Below, one piece after another: positions 1 to 7,824 of a stretch of 64,000 nucleotides of DNA (position 1 is the first letter of the stretch; the number at the start of each line of letters is the position of its first letter). Position numbers and translations under genes: made by a program. The stretch covers positions 1-64,000 of the forward strand of contig CAWAMR010000020.1 in the NCBI GenBank assembly GCA_963783095.1. The letters are read 5' to 3'. The notes beneath the pieces are model-generated. The model saw only the letters and a program-made list of their open reading frames with translations. It searched no databases and was not told the DNA's origin. Source of the stretch: CAWAMR01 sp963783095. Lineage in GTDB: Bacteria > Planctomycetota > Planctomycetia > Gemmatales > Gemmataceae.

Positions 1-9
1 TATCATCGC

Positions 10-206
10 TGTACAATCCGATTTTTGTAGCAATTTGTAGCGTCTGCGCCGAAGCTCGGGCCCTCATCTGAAAGTAACTTCGCCAGAATATCAAATCAAT
101 AATCGTTGGATTGAGGCGAAGTTTCTTGGAAGCAGAACCATTCAAGCCGTTCGTACGGGCATGGGATTCACCCATGTACAATCCGATTTTTGTAGCAATT
201 TGTAGC
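10..206. repeat. 32-bp direct repeat, two copies
   Basis: Positions 10-41 and 175-206 are identical over 32 bases (they begin TGTACAATCC and end AATTTGTAGC). A third, partial copy ending in the same AATTTGTAGC lies at about 475-504. No reading frame is associated with them. They form part of a gene-free, repeat-rich stretch at 1-792. Confidence 0.85.
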
Positions 207-681
207 AGGGGCTCACCGCCTCGTTTGTTTGGTTATTAAGGAAGGCTCGAAAAACAACCTCCCGATTCTGGGGTGGCCTCGACTCACCTAACCCAAGATT
301 TCGAACCGGACGAAGTTACCGCCGTAGCCGCGTTCGCGCAGAACGCGGGCAACCTCCCGCGGGCAATCACCTACATGTTGACCCTTCAAGCCCCCGCGTT
401 CTGCGCGAACGCGGCTACCCCGCACATTTGTCATTCAAGGAAGTTATTTTTCGAGCCTTCCTAAATCCTCGATCCACAATCCAATTTGTGTAGCAATTTG
501 TAGCGTCTGCGCCGTTTCGGGCCCTCATCAGCAAAAACCTCGGCAATCCATCAAATCGATAAGCGTTTGATTGGCTCTTAGTTCTTGGAAGCGTCTGCGC
601 CCGTTTCGGGCCCTCATCAGCAAAAACCTCGGCAATCCATCAAATCGATAAGCGTTTGATTGGCTCTTAGTTCTTGGAAGC
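42..681. repeat. About 90-bp unit in three copies, two in tandem
   Basis: A unit running from GTCTGCGCC to CTTGGAAGC occurs at 42-133 (diverged), 505-592 and 593-681. The last two are adjacent and nearly identical (88 and 89 bp, one extra C), so they look like a recent tandem duplication. The three copies straddle the palindromic element at 236-465. No convincing gene is seen in 1-792. Confidence 0.85.
236..465. repeat. Nested palindromic element with a head-to-head GTAG-hairpin pair
   Basis: Outer arms 236-258 and 443-465 are inverted repeats with a few mismatches. Inside is a perfect 26-bp inverted repeat, 324-349 and 393-418. Each inner arm is GTAG followed by an 8-bp stem (CCGCGTTC / GAACGCGG) with a five-base loop, the layout of REP sequences acted on by REP-associated Y1 transposases. 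The same inner hairpin recurs at 7559-7628. Confidence 0.85.
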
Positions 682-730
682 ATGGCGTTCGGAAATTCGT
701 TGCCGGTAAACCCTGGCGCTAAACGACCAG

Positions 731-762
731 AGGCTGTGACTGCGTTAGCATGGTCACAGCCT
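731..762. terminator. Hairpin downstream of the MoxR-BatA operon
   Basis: Perfect 10-bp inverted repeat AGGCTGTGAC (731-740) / GTCACAGCCT (753-762). It lies 31 bases beyond the stop of the last gene of the minus-strand operon (793). No clear U-run follows, so transcription termination is an inference from position. Confidence 0.5.
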
Positions 763-792
763 CCGGAGAGTTGTATCCAGTTCGACCAGGAA

Positions 793-1899
793 TTACTTGG
801 TCTCGTTATTGCGGTTGATCGACTTGAAGTATTCTTCGATCACCGGGCGGAAGCGCGGCGGATACTCACGGGTCAATTCCTGAAGAGCCTTGGCTCGCTC
901 GGCCGGCTCCATCCCACCCCACTTCTCTTGCAGATTGCGGAACCTCTGGTCGGTGACTTTACCTTCGCCACTGCCGCCACCGATGTTGCTGTCCTGCATC
1001 GGAGACTTAGGATTGACGCTGTTACCCGGGTTGGTTCCGGGCTTGCCGCCATTCGGGCAAGAACCACCGTTGCACTGTGCACATTGCGAGGCCTGAGCTT
1101 CCTTTTCCTTGATAAGCTCGTCCAGACGGAAGACGATCTTCTTCTGGATGTCTTGCGTGATCTTACCGCCTCGAGCCTGATCGAGACGACGTTCGCTGTT
1201 GTCCATCAGTTTGACGATATTGCTCAAATCCTTCTCGTCCTTCTTCCAGTGATCGATGTCGGCCAACATGATGTGGGCCAAGAGGTCGTGGCGAACGGGC
1301 CGGTCGGAATCGGCAATGTCGGTCAGCAAGTGAACGATGCTCTTCAGAGCCTCTTCTTTCTTGATGAGAGCGTGAGCAGCGACGGCCTTGTGGAAATAGT
1401 AGCTGGAAGGATCGACAACCTGTTCAGCCTTGGTGGTCGTCAAGGCACCCAGGGCTTCTTCGTAGACGCGAGCGTTGGACAGATGAGCTGCGAACGCCAG
1501 GGCCAGATTCGAGCGGAAGAAAGCGGGTTGCTTTTGATCCTTCAGGATCGCCGGAACTTCTTTGGGAGCAACCTTTTCGGCATTCTCAGCTGCGCTGAGA
1601 ATCTTGGCAGCTTCAGGGCTGCCGAGTTTGAAAGTTTCAGCAACGCGATCGAGGACGGTCAAATCGTCATTTGCCCAAACCTTGGCAAACGCTTCCTCGT
1701 TCATTTTGCCGGTGGATTTTAACCACGCTTCGGATTGACTCTTGGCCGACTCGATAGAGGCGGTCTTCAGGGAGCCGAAAACATATTCATTTTTGTTTTC
1801 GGCAGCGGAGCTGGTCATGGTGTAGCCGAGCACAATCCCGGCACTCATCGCGACAGCAGCCAACCATTTGCGAAGGCTCACGGTAAATCCCCTTATCAA
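793..1899 (-). CDS. Secreted hypothetical protein, last gene of the MoxR-BatA operon
   Basis: A 368-residue protein. The N-terminus has a basic stretch and a hydrophobic run ending TSSAA, consistent with an export signal. The middle (about 60-260) looks alpha-helical and repeat-like, rich in EEAL/KAxxxA segments. A short Cys/Gly segment (CAQCNGGSCPNGG) near 275 precedes a Gly/Pro/Asn-rich linker. The C-terminus carries a YPPRFRPVIEEYFKSI motif that I associate with the last small genes of planctomycete MoxR/BatA clusters. It lies 180 nt downstream of the KGG-rich secreted protein gene on the same strand, separated by an inverted repeat. Function unknown; a periplasmic partner of the VWA proteins is a guess from position. 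Confidence 0.8.
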   Translation of the reverse strand: MIRGFTVSLRKWLAAVAMSAGIVLGYTMTSSAAENKNEYVFGSLKTASIESAKSQSEAWLKSTGKMNEEAFAKVWANDDLTVLDRVAETFKLGSPEAAKILSAAENAEKVAPKEVPAILKDQKQPAFFRSNLALAFAAHLSNARVYEEALGALTTTKAEQVVDPSSYYFHKAVAAHALIKKEEALKSIVHLLTDIADSDRPVRHDLLAHIMLADIDHWKKDEKDLSNIVKLMDNSERRLDQARGGKITQDIQKKIVFRLDELIKEKEAQASQCAQCNGGSCPNGGKPGTNPGNSVNPKSPMQDSNIGGGSGEGKVTDQRFRNLQEKWGGMEPAERAKALQELTREYPPRFRPVIEEYFKSINRNNETK

Positions 1900-2003
1900 A
1901 AAAAATTCAGCCCATCATTGATACGACGAGCAAATTCATCGATCCTAACAGTGTGACACGATGAAAATCATAAATCAAGCGCGAAATTGGGAGATTCAGG
2001 AAG

Positions 2004-2067
2004 AGTGTTCAGTTTTCAGTGTTCAGTAAAACCACCAGTCATTACTGAACACTGAAAACCGAACACT
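2004..2067. repeat. STRR-like hairpin of GTTCAGT units
   Basis: Arms 2004-2029 and 2042-2067 are inverted repeats made of overlapping GTTCAGT/TTTCAGT units. The element fills the gap between the genes ending at 2080 and starting at 1899. Its unit is shared with the element at 14263-14377 in another gap of the same operon. The T-rich run after 2073 is on the wrong side to make a terminator for the minus-strand genes. Confidence 0.85.
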
Positions 2068-2079
2068 GAACACTGTTTT

Positions 2080-3810
2080 TTATTTATTTTTCCCCGTCGA
2101 AATATCGCGGGCCATCTCTTCGATGCGGGTTTGACGTTCTGACAGATCCCTCAGTTCTTTCCGGATCTGAGGCTCATCATTCTGTTCCTCACCTTTAACC
2201 TTGGCCTCGCCGTTCCAGCGTTTCGTTCGATCGTTGACTCGGACCTGCATGTTGCGGATCATCTTGAGTTCCGCGATTTCGTCGAGCAACTTCTGCTGAT
2301 CGGACGGCGGGCTTTGGCCGGGTGGTCCTGGCGGAGGCGGATCTTTCTTGATGTCCTGTTGCGCCTTCTTCAGGGCCTCGATCATCTCCCTGAGCGTTTC
2401 GATGATCTGGGTTTCCATGAACTGGGTGTCCTTGCCGACATCGGTCTTGTAGAGCCGTTCTTTGACGCGCTCCATGTCCTTGAGCATTTCCTCAAAGACC
2501 AGCGGGAAAGCTACAGCACTTCCTTCGTTCTTGAGAATATCAACGGTCTTGTTGCCTTCGACGATAATCTCGCCTTCCTTGTCGGACTGCGTTTGCGAGC
2601 GCTGACGTTCGGTGTTGGTGACTTCCTTGTTGTCTTTCTTCAAATTCACGATGGTGCCATTGATCGCCTTGGTATTTTCGTACACGGCGATCTGCATATC
2701 GAGCATCTTCTGGCAGCGCGCTTCGAGGTTGGCCAGCAGCCTTTCGAGTTCCTCCTCGCGGAGTTGTTTCAGGCGTTTTTCGAGTGCTGCCTGGGCTTCC
2801 TCAAGATTTTTGATCGCTTTGGTCTGATTTTCAATGCTCTCGTCCTTCTTCTTTTCCTCAATATTCTTGGCAGCTTCTTTTTGATCCTGAACTGCTTTTT
2901 TCACCTGCTCTGCGCCAGGAGCTTTCGGTCCTGGAGGTGGTGGAGGACCATCTTTTGGATCGCCGTCTTTGGGCTGACCATCTTTGGGTTGACCGCCGCC
3001 CTTGGGGTCGCCACCTTTCTTCGGATCGCCACCCTTCTTGGGGTCGCCACCTTTAGGATCGCCCTTCTTGGGATCTCCACCTTTAGGATCGCCACCCTTC
3101 TTCGGATCGCCACCCTTCTTCGGGTCGCCGCCTTTAGGATCGCCGCCTTTCTTGGGCTCGCCATCCTTTTTCGCCTCGCCGCCACCCTTCTTGGGCTCGC
3201 CCTTACTGTTCGGGTCGAGTTGTTTGGCAAGGTCATCGGTCTTCTTGGCAAGTTTGTCCTGGTCTTTGGCTCGCTTGGTCGGGTCGCCCTTATCGCCGAG
3301 GTTGTTGACCCGTTCGATCTTCTCGGCCCGAATGATGCCCTTTAATTCTTTGAGCATCTCTTCCAGATACTTCTGCTGCCGACGAATTACATCAATGCCA
3401 TCATCCGTTTCGAGGATTCTGAGGATGAGTTTCAGGGAAACAACCAGTTCCTTGTTTTGCCGTTCCGCATCGCTAAACGAATCGAGCTTGATCGTGCCGT
3501 CCTTGCCGGTGAGAGAACGAGCCAGAGCACTGAACTTGTTATCGACGCCCTCTTCTTCGGCAGTTGCAATCGCCTTCTTGATCAGATTGGCCTTGTTCTG
3601 ATCCTCAATTCGACTGCTCTTTTCGAGCTTGAACTGGAGGGTACGCAGATCGCGGATGATTCCCTTGTAAAGCTGCATCAACTCATCTTGTTGAGCTTTG
3701 AGCGGTTTCACGGAATCTGAGGATTGTTTCGGCACGACCGGTTGCGCCTGAACACTGAGGTTGACCACCGCCACGCATAGAGCGAACGGGGCCACAAAGC
3801 GACGAAGCAT
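2080..3810 (-). CDS. Secreted coiled-coil protein with Lys-Gly-Gly-Asp-Pro low-complexity region
   Basis: A 576-residue protein. The leader MLRRFVAPFALCVAVVNLSVQAQ is a typical cleavable signal peptide. Residues 25-190 and 300-500 are charged and helical with heptad-like spacing. Residues about 200-290 are a tandem low-complexity tract of GGDPKKGG/GGDPKGG units (nt about 2940-3215), then a Pro-rich stretch. The C-terminus is again helical. It is the sixth gene of the MoxR-BatA operon, 333 nt downstream of the large membrane protein and separated from it by the heptamer hairpin. No enzymatic motif is seen. A periplasmic, extended scaffold role is an inference from composition only. Confidence 0.8.
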   Translation of the reverse strand: MLRRFVAPFALCVAVVNLSVQAQPVVPKQSSDSVKPLKAQQDELMQLYKGIIRDLRTLQFKLEKSSRIEDQNKANLIKKAIATAEEEGVDNKFSALARSLTGKDGTIKLDSFSDAERQNKELVVSLKLILRILETDDGIDVIRRQQKYLEEMLKELKGIIRAEKIERVNNLGDKGDPTKRAKDQDKLAKKTDDLAKQLDPNSKGEPKKGGGEAKKDGEPKKGGDPKGGDPKKGGDPKKGGDPKGGDPKKGDPKGGDPKKGGDPKKGGDPKGGGQPKDGQPKDGDPKDGPPPPPGPKAPGAEQVKKAVQDQKEAAKNIEEKKKDESIENQTKAIKNLEEAQAALEKRLKQLREEELERLLANLEARCQKMLDMQIAVYENTKAINGTIVNLKKDNKEVTNTERQRSQTQSDKEGEIIVEGNKTVDILKNEGSAVAFPLVFEEMLKDMERVKERLYKTDVGKDTQFMETQIIETLREMIEALKKAQQDIKKDPPPPGPPGQSPPSDQQKLLDEIAELKMIRNMQVRVNDRTKRWNGEAKVKGEEQNDEPQIRKELRDLSERQTRIEEMARDISTGKNK

Positions 3811-3952
3811 GGGAGTTCATCCTCCTTCAGAAGGGACAGATGGGGCGATGATTCGCCCTTGGGTGGTTGTCGTTCTCCGGCAAAGGTTTGGAGCAAACCT
3901 CTGGGATGCACGTCATAAAGACGAGTCTAGGATGGAATCACAACAAGAAAAG

Positions 3953-4143
3953 TAGGAGTTAGGAGTTAGGAGTTGGGAGTTAGGAGTTAGGAGTTAGGAG
4001 TTAGGAGTTGCAGTGGCGGAATTATTACTCCCGTTCCGACTTCTAACTTCTAACTCCTAACTCCTAACTCCTAACTCCTAACTCCTAACTCCTAACTCCT
4101 AACTCCTAACTCCTAACTCCCAACTCCTAACTCCCAACTCCCA
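3953..4143. repeat. Long heptamer array hairpin (TAGGAGT / ACTCCTA)
   Basis: About eight head-to-tail copies of the heptamer TAGGAGT fill 3953-4009; about fourteen copies of its complement ACTCCTA fill 4041-4143. The two arrays can fold into a very long hairpin with a 31-nt loop. The distal arm abuts the stop codon at 4144. The 333-nt gap 3811-4143 holds no gene. The structure resembles the heptanucleotide short tandemly repeated repetitive (STRR) sequences of cyanobacteria. Confidence 0.9.
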
Positions 4144-5076
4144 CTACTGTGTAACAATTACCTCAATCTCGCGTCCTTTGTTTTGCGAGGGGACGATACT
4201 CACTTTATGAGTTCCGGGCGTGTTGCCTGCCTTGATTTCCAACAACAATTCTTGTTCGTTCGGAAATTCCTTGAGCACCGCGTTTGCGGGAGTAATGGTC
4301 AATCCCGAACCCTCCGAGGCTACGAACTTCAGACCCGGATCGTTCAAAAGCGTCGTGGGCAAGCTGAACCGCAAGGTTAATTTGGTCGATTGCCCCTTCT
4401 TGATGGTCAATTGTCGCGGCAGGCCGTGGAATGTGAAATTGAAGATCTTCTCGCGCTCTTTTTGCTTGGCCAGCTCAATCTCTTCCTGAAGATATTCCTG
4501 TCGCTTAATGTTGGCTTTGAGATCCAGAATCAGGCCTTCGAGTTTCAGACTCTCGCCCATCGTTGAGCGGATGAGTTTCACCTTATCGAGCAATTCCTGG
4601 AGACGCTGTTGAGCATTGTTGGAGGTAACCGGGTCGGGAATCAAGGTCTGCTTCAAGAGGTTCTGGAAACTGTTGATACCGGACTCGGCACGAGAATAAT
4701 AGCAATCCATTCCTTCCAACACTTCCTTCATCGGTTTGATCGCGAGATTTTTGGTATTGCCGATCAGTTGAGCCTGGTACTTCTCGAAACGATTGACCTG
4801 AAATTCCTTCACGATGTTCTCGTAGCCGACCAGAACTCGCATCAACAGCTCATTGGTGCGCGCCATGTCTTCGAGAATCGTGCCGCCGCGCGTGATCAGA
4901 TCATCGACATTCATCGGATTCATTGGATTGAGCGTCGCCGATCGTGCCGCAATATCGCTTAGATTTCGCTTGCAGGTTTCGAGCTTCTTGATCGCTTCAT
5001 CCATGACCCCCGCCAGTTCCTTCTGGTCGCGCGAGATTTCCCCCAGAAGTTCCAGATACGGAACGACCTTGATCAC
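4144..5076 (-). CDS. Large membrane/coiled-coil protein of the MoxR-BatA operon, C-terminal fragment (part 3 of 3)
   Basis: A 310-residue reading frame continuing, after a frameshift near 5090, the protein encoded upstream. The part-2 frame ends ...NVLFGPRTAR and this frame picks up ...IVIKVVPYLELLGEI, as expected for one protein. It is mostly helical with long Glu/Lys/Gln segments (about 150-210), then a beta-rich C-terminal domain with alternating hydrophobic strands, resembling an Ig-like or CARDB-type fold. It has no signal peptide or start site of its own. The whole gene would be about 1,110 residues (7476 to 4144). Confidence 0.75.
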   Translation of the reverse strand: MIKVVPYLELLGEISRDQKELAGVMDEAIKKLETCKRNLSDIAARSATLNPMNPMNVDDLITRGGTILEDMARTNELLMRVLVGYENIVKEFQVNRFEKYQAQLIGNTKNLAIKPMKEVLEGMDCYYSRAESGINSFQNLLKQTLIPDPVTSNNAQQRLQELLDKVKLIRSTMGESLKLEGLILDLKANIKRQEYLQEEIELAKQKEREKIFNFTFHGLPRQLTIKKGQSTKLTLRFSLPTTLLNDPGLKFVASEGSGLTITPANAVLKEFPNEQELLLEIKAGNTPGTHKVSIVPSQNKGREIEVIVTQ

Positions 5077-6506
5077 GATCGGATCCTTGTTCTCGCGGTG
5101 CGCGGTCCAAACAGCACATTGGAATCGGTTGCAACCACGTTCAGCGTAAGGTTATAGGAGGGCTGGGCCTGAGGATCGCCCGTGGCGAGCGTGGGGATTC
5201 GCTTCATCAGATCGAACGATTCATCGGAGCTAAACTGATAGTAGGTCGTGAACGGTTTGACGAAGTTTTCGGGCAACGGCTTTTTCACCTTCTCTTCGAG
5301 AGTGGCCAGCCGATAGATCGCGCCTTTCGACTCTGCTTCATAGCGCTTCTCAAAATCCGGAACCGAGGCCCGTTGCTCGACCGAAGTCGGCGGCGGCAAC
5401 TTGACATTGGGATTGGCCTGCTGCTCGATCTTGCTATAGGAGAAGACGTACTCCACCTTGTGCAGACCGAAATCGTCGCGGACGTTGCTGTCGCCAGTCA
5501 ACGGAATATCGGCATTGGCCGAACACATATACGCACCGCCCACTTTCCGCAAACCGCCGATGGCGATATTCACTTCAGGCCCACGGTCCTCCTCCAACTG
5601 GATCGACATCGTTCGGCGCGACGTTACCTTGTCGGTATCGGTAAACGTCAGTTCAAACTCCAGCGGGCGCAACGTCTGGGCCAGGATGGGGTTCCAGTTT
5701 TCCGGCAAGTCGTTTCGATCCTTCAATTTCCGGGCTTCTTTCTGCCACTCGGCGATCGGTTTGCCCTGACCGTTAAAGCTGATGGAAAACGATTTTCGGC
5801 CCGGCTCAATTTTCAATGGAATCGGGTCGGCCTGATCCTTGGAATCGACGCCGGGGAACAAGCCGATGGTTGGTGTCAGCAACACCGAGAGCAGTTCCTT
5901 GTCCGTGGCCGCCTCAATAACGACGTCGGTCCCAAGGTACATCTGAAAGGAAGACTTGCTGCCCGTCAGGGATATGGGCTGATCTTTCAATTCCTGTTTG
6001 ATCGTTTTGAGAAGACCGGGCGTTGCTACCGTTGCGTTTCCATCCTTGAACGGAGGCAGGTAATAATGGTAAGCCGGCGTCAGTTCCGTGCGCTTCAACT
6101 CGATGATGCTGGGAGCGGGAACCAGCGTAATCTTGCGATCCGGCGTCGAGAAATCACCGCCGCGTACATAATAGGTCACCGACTCCTGCAGGTTGGTGAG
6201 GGGGAACTTGAATTCGTTGTACTTATCGGGTTCGGAAGCTTTTTCGCCCTTGGTCTTCTCGCCCCGATAGTAGAGCACTGCCGTGCTGGGAATGGACAGC
6301 ATCCGCAGCTTTCGGCTCATTGCCGGTTCATCGGCCCGTTCGGCCAGTTGGTGGAATACCTGCAAAATCTCGCCAACCTCTTCTTCCGTCATGAGAGGTT
6401 TCCGGCCCTTGGGAGCGGTGGTAAGAAAGGCTTTGAGCTTCTCGTTCTTGGTGAACAGAATCTCCAATCGGTCCTGCGCGCCAGGCGCTGGCATCTTCGG
6501 GCACAT
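5073..6506 (-). CDS. Large membrane/coiled-coil protein of the MoxR-BatA operon, middle fragment (part 2 of 3)
   Basis: A 477-residue open frame joined to part 1 by a single-base shift near 6480 (part 1 ...PEDASAWRA, part 2 ...AQDRLEILFTKNEKLKAF). It is rich in beta strands: tracts such as SIIELKRTELTPAYHYYLPPF and ADIPLTGDSNVRDDFGLHKVEY look like repeated extracellular Ig-like modules. The 'D-D-F-G-L' motif after a Pro/Gly turn is, from memory, common in planctomycete DUF4175-like proteins. No catalytic motif is seen. Domain assignment is by general resemblance only. Confidence 0.75.
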   Translation of the reverse strand: MCPKMPAPGAQDRLEILFTKNEKLKAFLTTAPKGRKPLMTEEEVGEILQVFHQLAERADEPAMSRKLRMLSIPSTAVLYYRGEKTKGEKASEPDKYNEFKFPLTNLQESVTYYVRGGDFSTPDRKITLVPAPSIIELKRTELTPAYHYYLPPFKDGNATVATPGLLKTIKQELKDQPISLTGSKSSFQMYLGTDVVIEAATDKELLSVLLTPTIGLFPGVDSKDQADPIPLKIEPGRKSFSISFNGQGKPIAEWQKEARKLKDRNDLPENWNPILAQTLRPLEFELTFTDTDKVTSRRTMSIQLEEDRGPEVNIAIGGLRKVGGAYMCSANADIPLTGDSNVRDDFGLHKVEYVFSYSKIEQQANPNVKLPPPTSVEQRASVPDFEKRYEAESKGAIYRLATLEEKVKKPLPENFVKPFTTYYQFSSDESFDLMKRIPTLATGDPQAQPSYNLTLNVVATDSNVLFGPRTARTRIRS

Positions 6507-7476
6507 CGGCCAGATCGCTGGGCAAGTCCAGATTCGGCGCTGCGTCGTACATGCCGCCCGTCAAAAACCGTGCCGTCTTGACAGCGGCCTTGATCGGCTC
6601 GACGGGCAGTGCCGGGGGCGTCTTGCCCAGGGCCTTGGGCACATCGGCCCAGGTCAACGGACGCCAGCCGGCCGGCTGACTGGGATCGGCCCAGACCCAC
6701 TTGTAAGCGACCACGCGGACGGTCAGTTCCGGCTTGTCGCGCCCGACGTGCTTGTCTTCTTCGGTCGGTTCGAGAATTTCGAGGTGTGTATTGCGCGGCC
6801 AGGGCACATCGCGCAAGAGGATATTCCGTTCGGCCCAGGTCAAGGAAACGTCGGCGAACTTCGAGAAGTATCGGCCCACGTTCATGGAGTAGATCAGCAC
6901 GACGGCGGTTGAAACCGCGGCAAGGATACCCGCCGACAGCACAACGACCAGCCCCATTCGTACCCACAGGCGTTTCCAGTTGAATACTTCGCTTACCGGA
7001 ATGCGATCGACTCGACCCCGCGCATCGCGGATCGTCTCCAAGATCATTTCCTCGGAGTATCCGTAGTCGGCCGCCTTTTTGGTGTCGGCAAGCTCCACAG
7101 CTGTAATGAGCCGATCGCCCAGCAAATCCGGGAAGCGCTTTTCCAAGACCAAAGCCAGCGAGTGCGCACTGAAATCGCGCGTGAGGCGAATCACCAGGCG
7201 AGTGACCACCAGGGCCAGCAGGGCAGAAACAATGGCCACCAGGGCCACTACCCGGAAACCTTTATGGGCATCGACAACCCAGTCGAAAGCGGTGAGTCGA
7301 AACAGTCCAAAATCAAAGAGCAAACCCAGCCAGAACCAGCAGGAGACGAAGATACAAACCGTCGCCAATCCCTCGATGGCGACATACCGGCGAATAGCAC
7401 CACGCAGTTTGCCGAGCGGATGATAGATCCGGGGATCAACCTGACTCGATGTAGTATACTTTGTGCTGGTAGCCAT
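6328..7476 (-). CDS. Large membrane/coiled-coil protein of the MoxR-BatA operon, N-terminal fragment (part 1 of 3), DUF4175-like
   Basis: A 382-residue frame; genuine sequence runs to about 6480, after which the frame is shifted. Two hydrophobic segments near residues 35-57 and 72-95, and a third near 170-195, predict an inner-membrane anchor. Between them is a conserved stretch LALVLEKRFPDLLGDRLITAVELAD. The topology suits a protein with a cytoplasmic loop and a large periplasmic C-terminal part. The start is ATG at 7476. It follows the VWA/amidotransferase-like gene by 348 nt, a gap filled with inverted repeats. The family resembles DUF4175; function unknown. Confidence 0.75.
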   Translation of the reverse strand: MATSTKYTTSSQVDPRIYHPLGKLRGAIRRYVAIEGLATVCIFVSCWFWLGLLFDFGLFRLTAFDWVVDAHKGFRVVALVAIVSALLALVVTRLVIRLTRDFSAHSLALVLEKRFPDLLGDRLITAVELADTKKAADYGYSEEMILETIRDARGRVDRIPVSEVFNWKRLWVRMGLVVVLSAGILAAVSTAVVLIYSMNVGRYFSKFADVSLTWAERNILLRDVPWPRNTHLEILEPTEEDKHVGRDKPELTVRVVAYKWVWADPSQPAGWRPLTWADVPKALGKTPPALPVEPIKAAVKTARFLTGGMYDAAPNLDLPSDLADVPEDASAWRAGPIGDSVHQEREAQSLSYHRSQGPETSHDGRRGWRDFAGIPPTGRTGR

Positions 7477-7517
7477 ATTTCAATCCATAAATGCAGGACG
7501 CAATGCGTCCAAAACAA

Positions 7518-7718
7518 TGAGACTTCTCGCTAGACGCGACTGCTTGAGGTGACGCAGCCCGCGTTCTGTGCGAACGCGGCTACAGCCGAGCAGCTTCCGG
7601 GGTGTAGCCGCGTTCGCGCAGAACGCGGGCTGCGCCGCCCCAGGGCGGGTAGCCCCGTTTGCGAAAAACGCGGGGATCGCCGGACCTATATGAGCGTCGC
7701 GTCCAGCGAGAAGTCTCA
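7518..7718. repeat. Nested palindrome enclosing a head-to-head GTAG-hairpin pair
   Basis: Outer arms 7518-7540 and 7696-7718 match at 22 of 23 positions. Inside, 7554-7583 and 7604-7633 form a 30-bp inverted repeat with one mismatch; each arm is the CCGCGTTC/GAACGCGG hairpin next to GTAG (7604-7607) or CTAC (7580-7583), the same hairpin as at 328-414. The element sits in the 348-nt gap 7477-7824, which holds no gene. Confidence 0.9.
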
Positions 7719-7736
7719 AAACAATCTAACAAAACC

Positions 7737-7813
7737 ACCACGGAATACACTGACCACACGGAAGAAAACCATTCGATTTTTCTTGATTCCGTGTTTTCCG
7801 TGTTTTCCGTGGT
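7737..7813. repeat. STRR-like hairpin of CCGTGTTTT units
   Basis: Arms 7737-7763 (begins ACCACGGAAT) and 7787-7813 (ends TTCCGTGGT) are an imperfect 27-bp inverted repeat. The second arm contains tandem TTCCGTGTT units. It ends 11 nt before the stop codon of the VWA/amidotransferase-like gene (7825). Together with 7518-7718 it fills one operon gap with two independent hairpins. Confidence 0.85.
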
Positions 7814-7824
7814 CCACTTCGGAA

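Noticed and set aside
273..464. 63-residue open frame in the repeat region
   Set aside because: It runs across both arms of the perfect 26-bp palindrome at 324-418 and has no ribosome-binding site. The frame is a by-product of the repeat.
2073..2091. Intrinsic terminator with T-run after the 2004-2067 hairpin
   Set aside because: The T-run is on the plus strand and partly inside the 3' end of the minus-strand gene, so it would be A-rich in the minus-strand transcript.
2314..3345. 343-residue plus-strand frame opposite the KGG-rich gene
   Set aside because: It mirrors the low-complexity tract and has no start context or motif. The minus-strand frame has a signal peptide and fits the operon.
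3953..4143. CRISPR-like array
   Set aside because: The repeats are contiguous heptamers without spacers, in two opposite arms. There are no cas genes and no leader.
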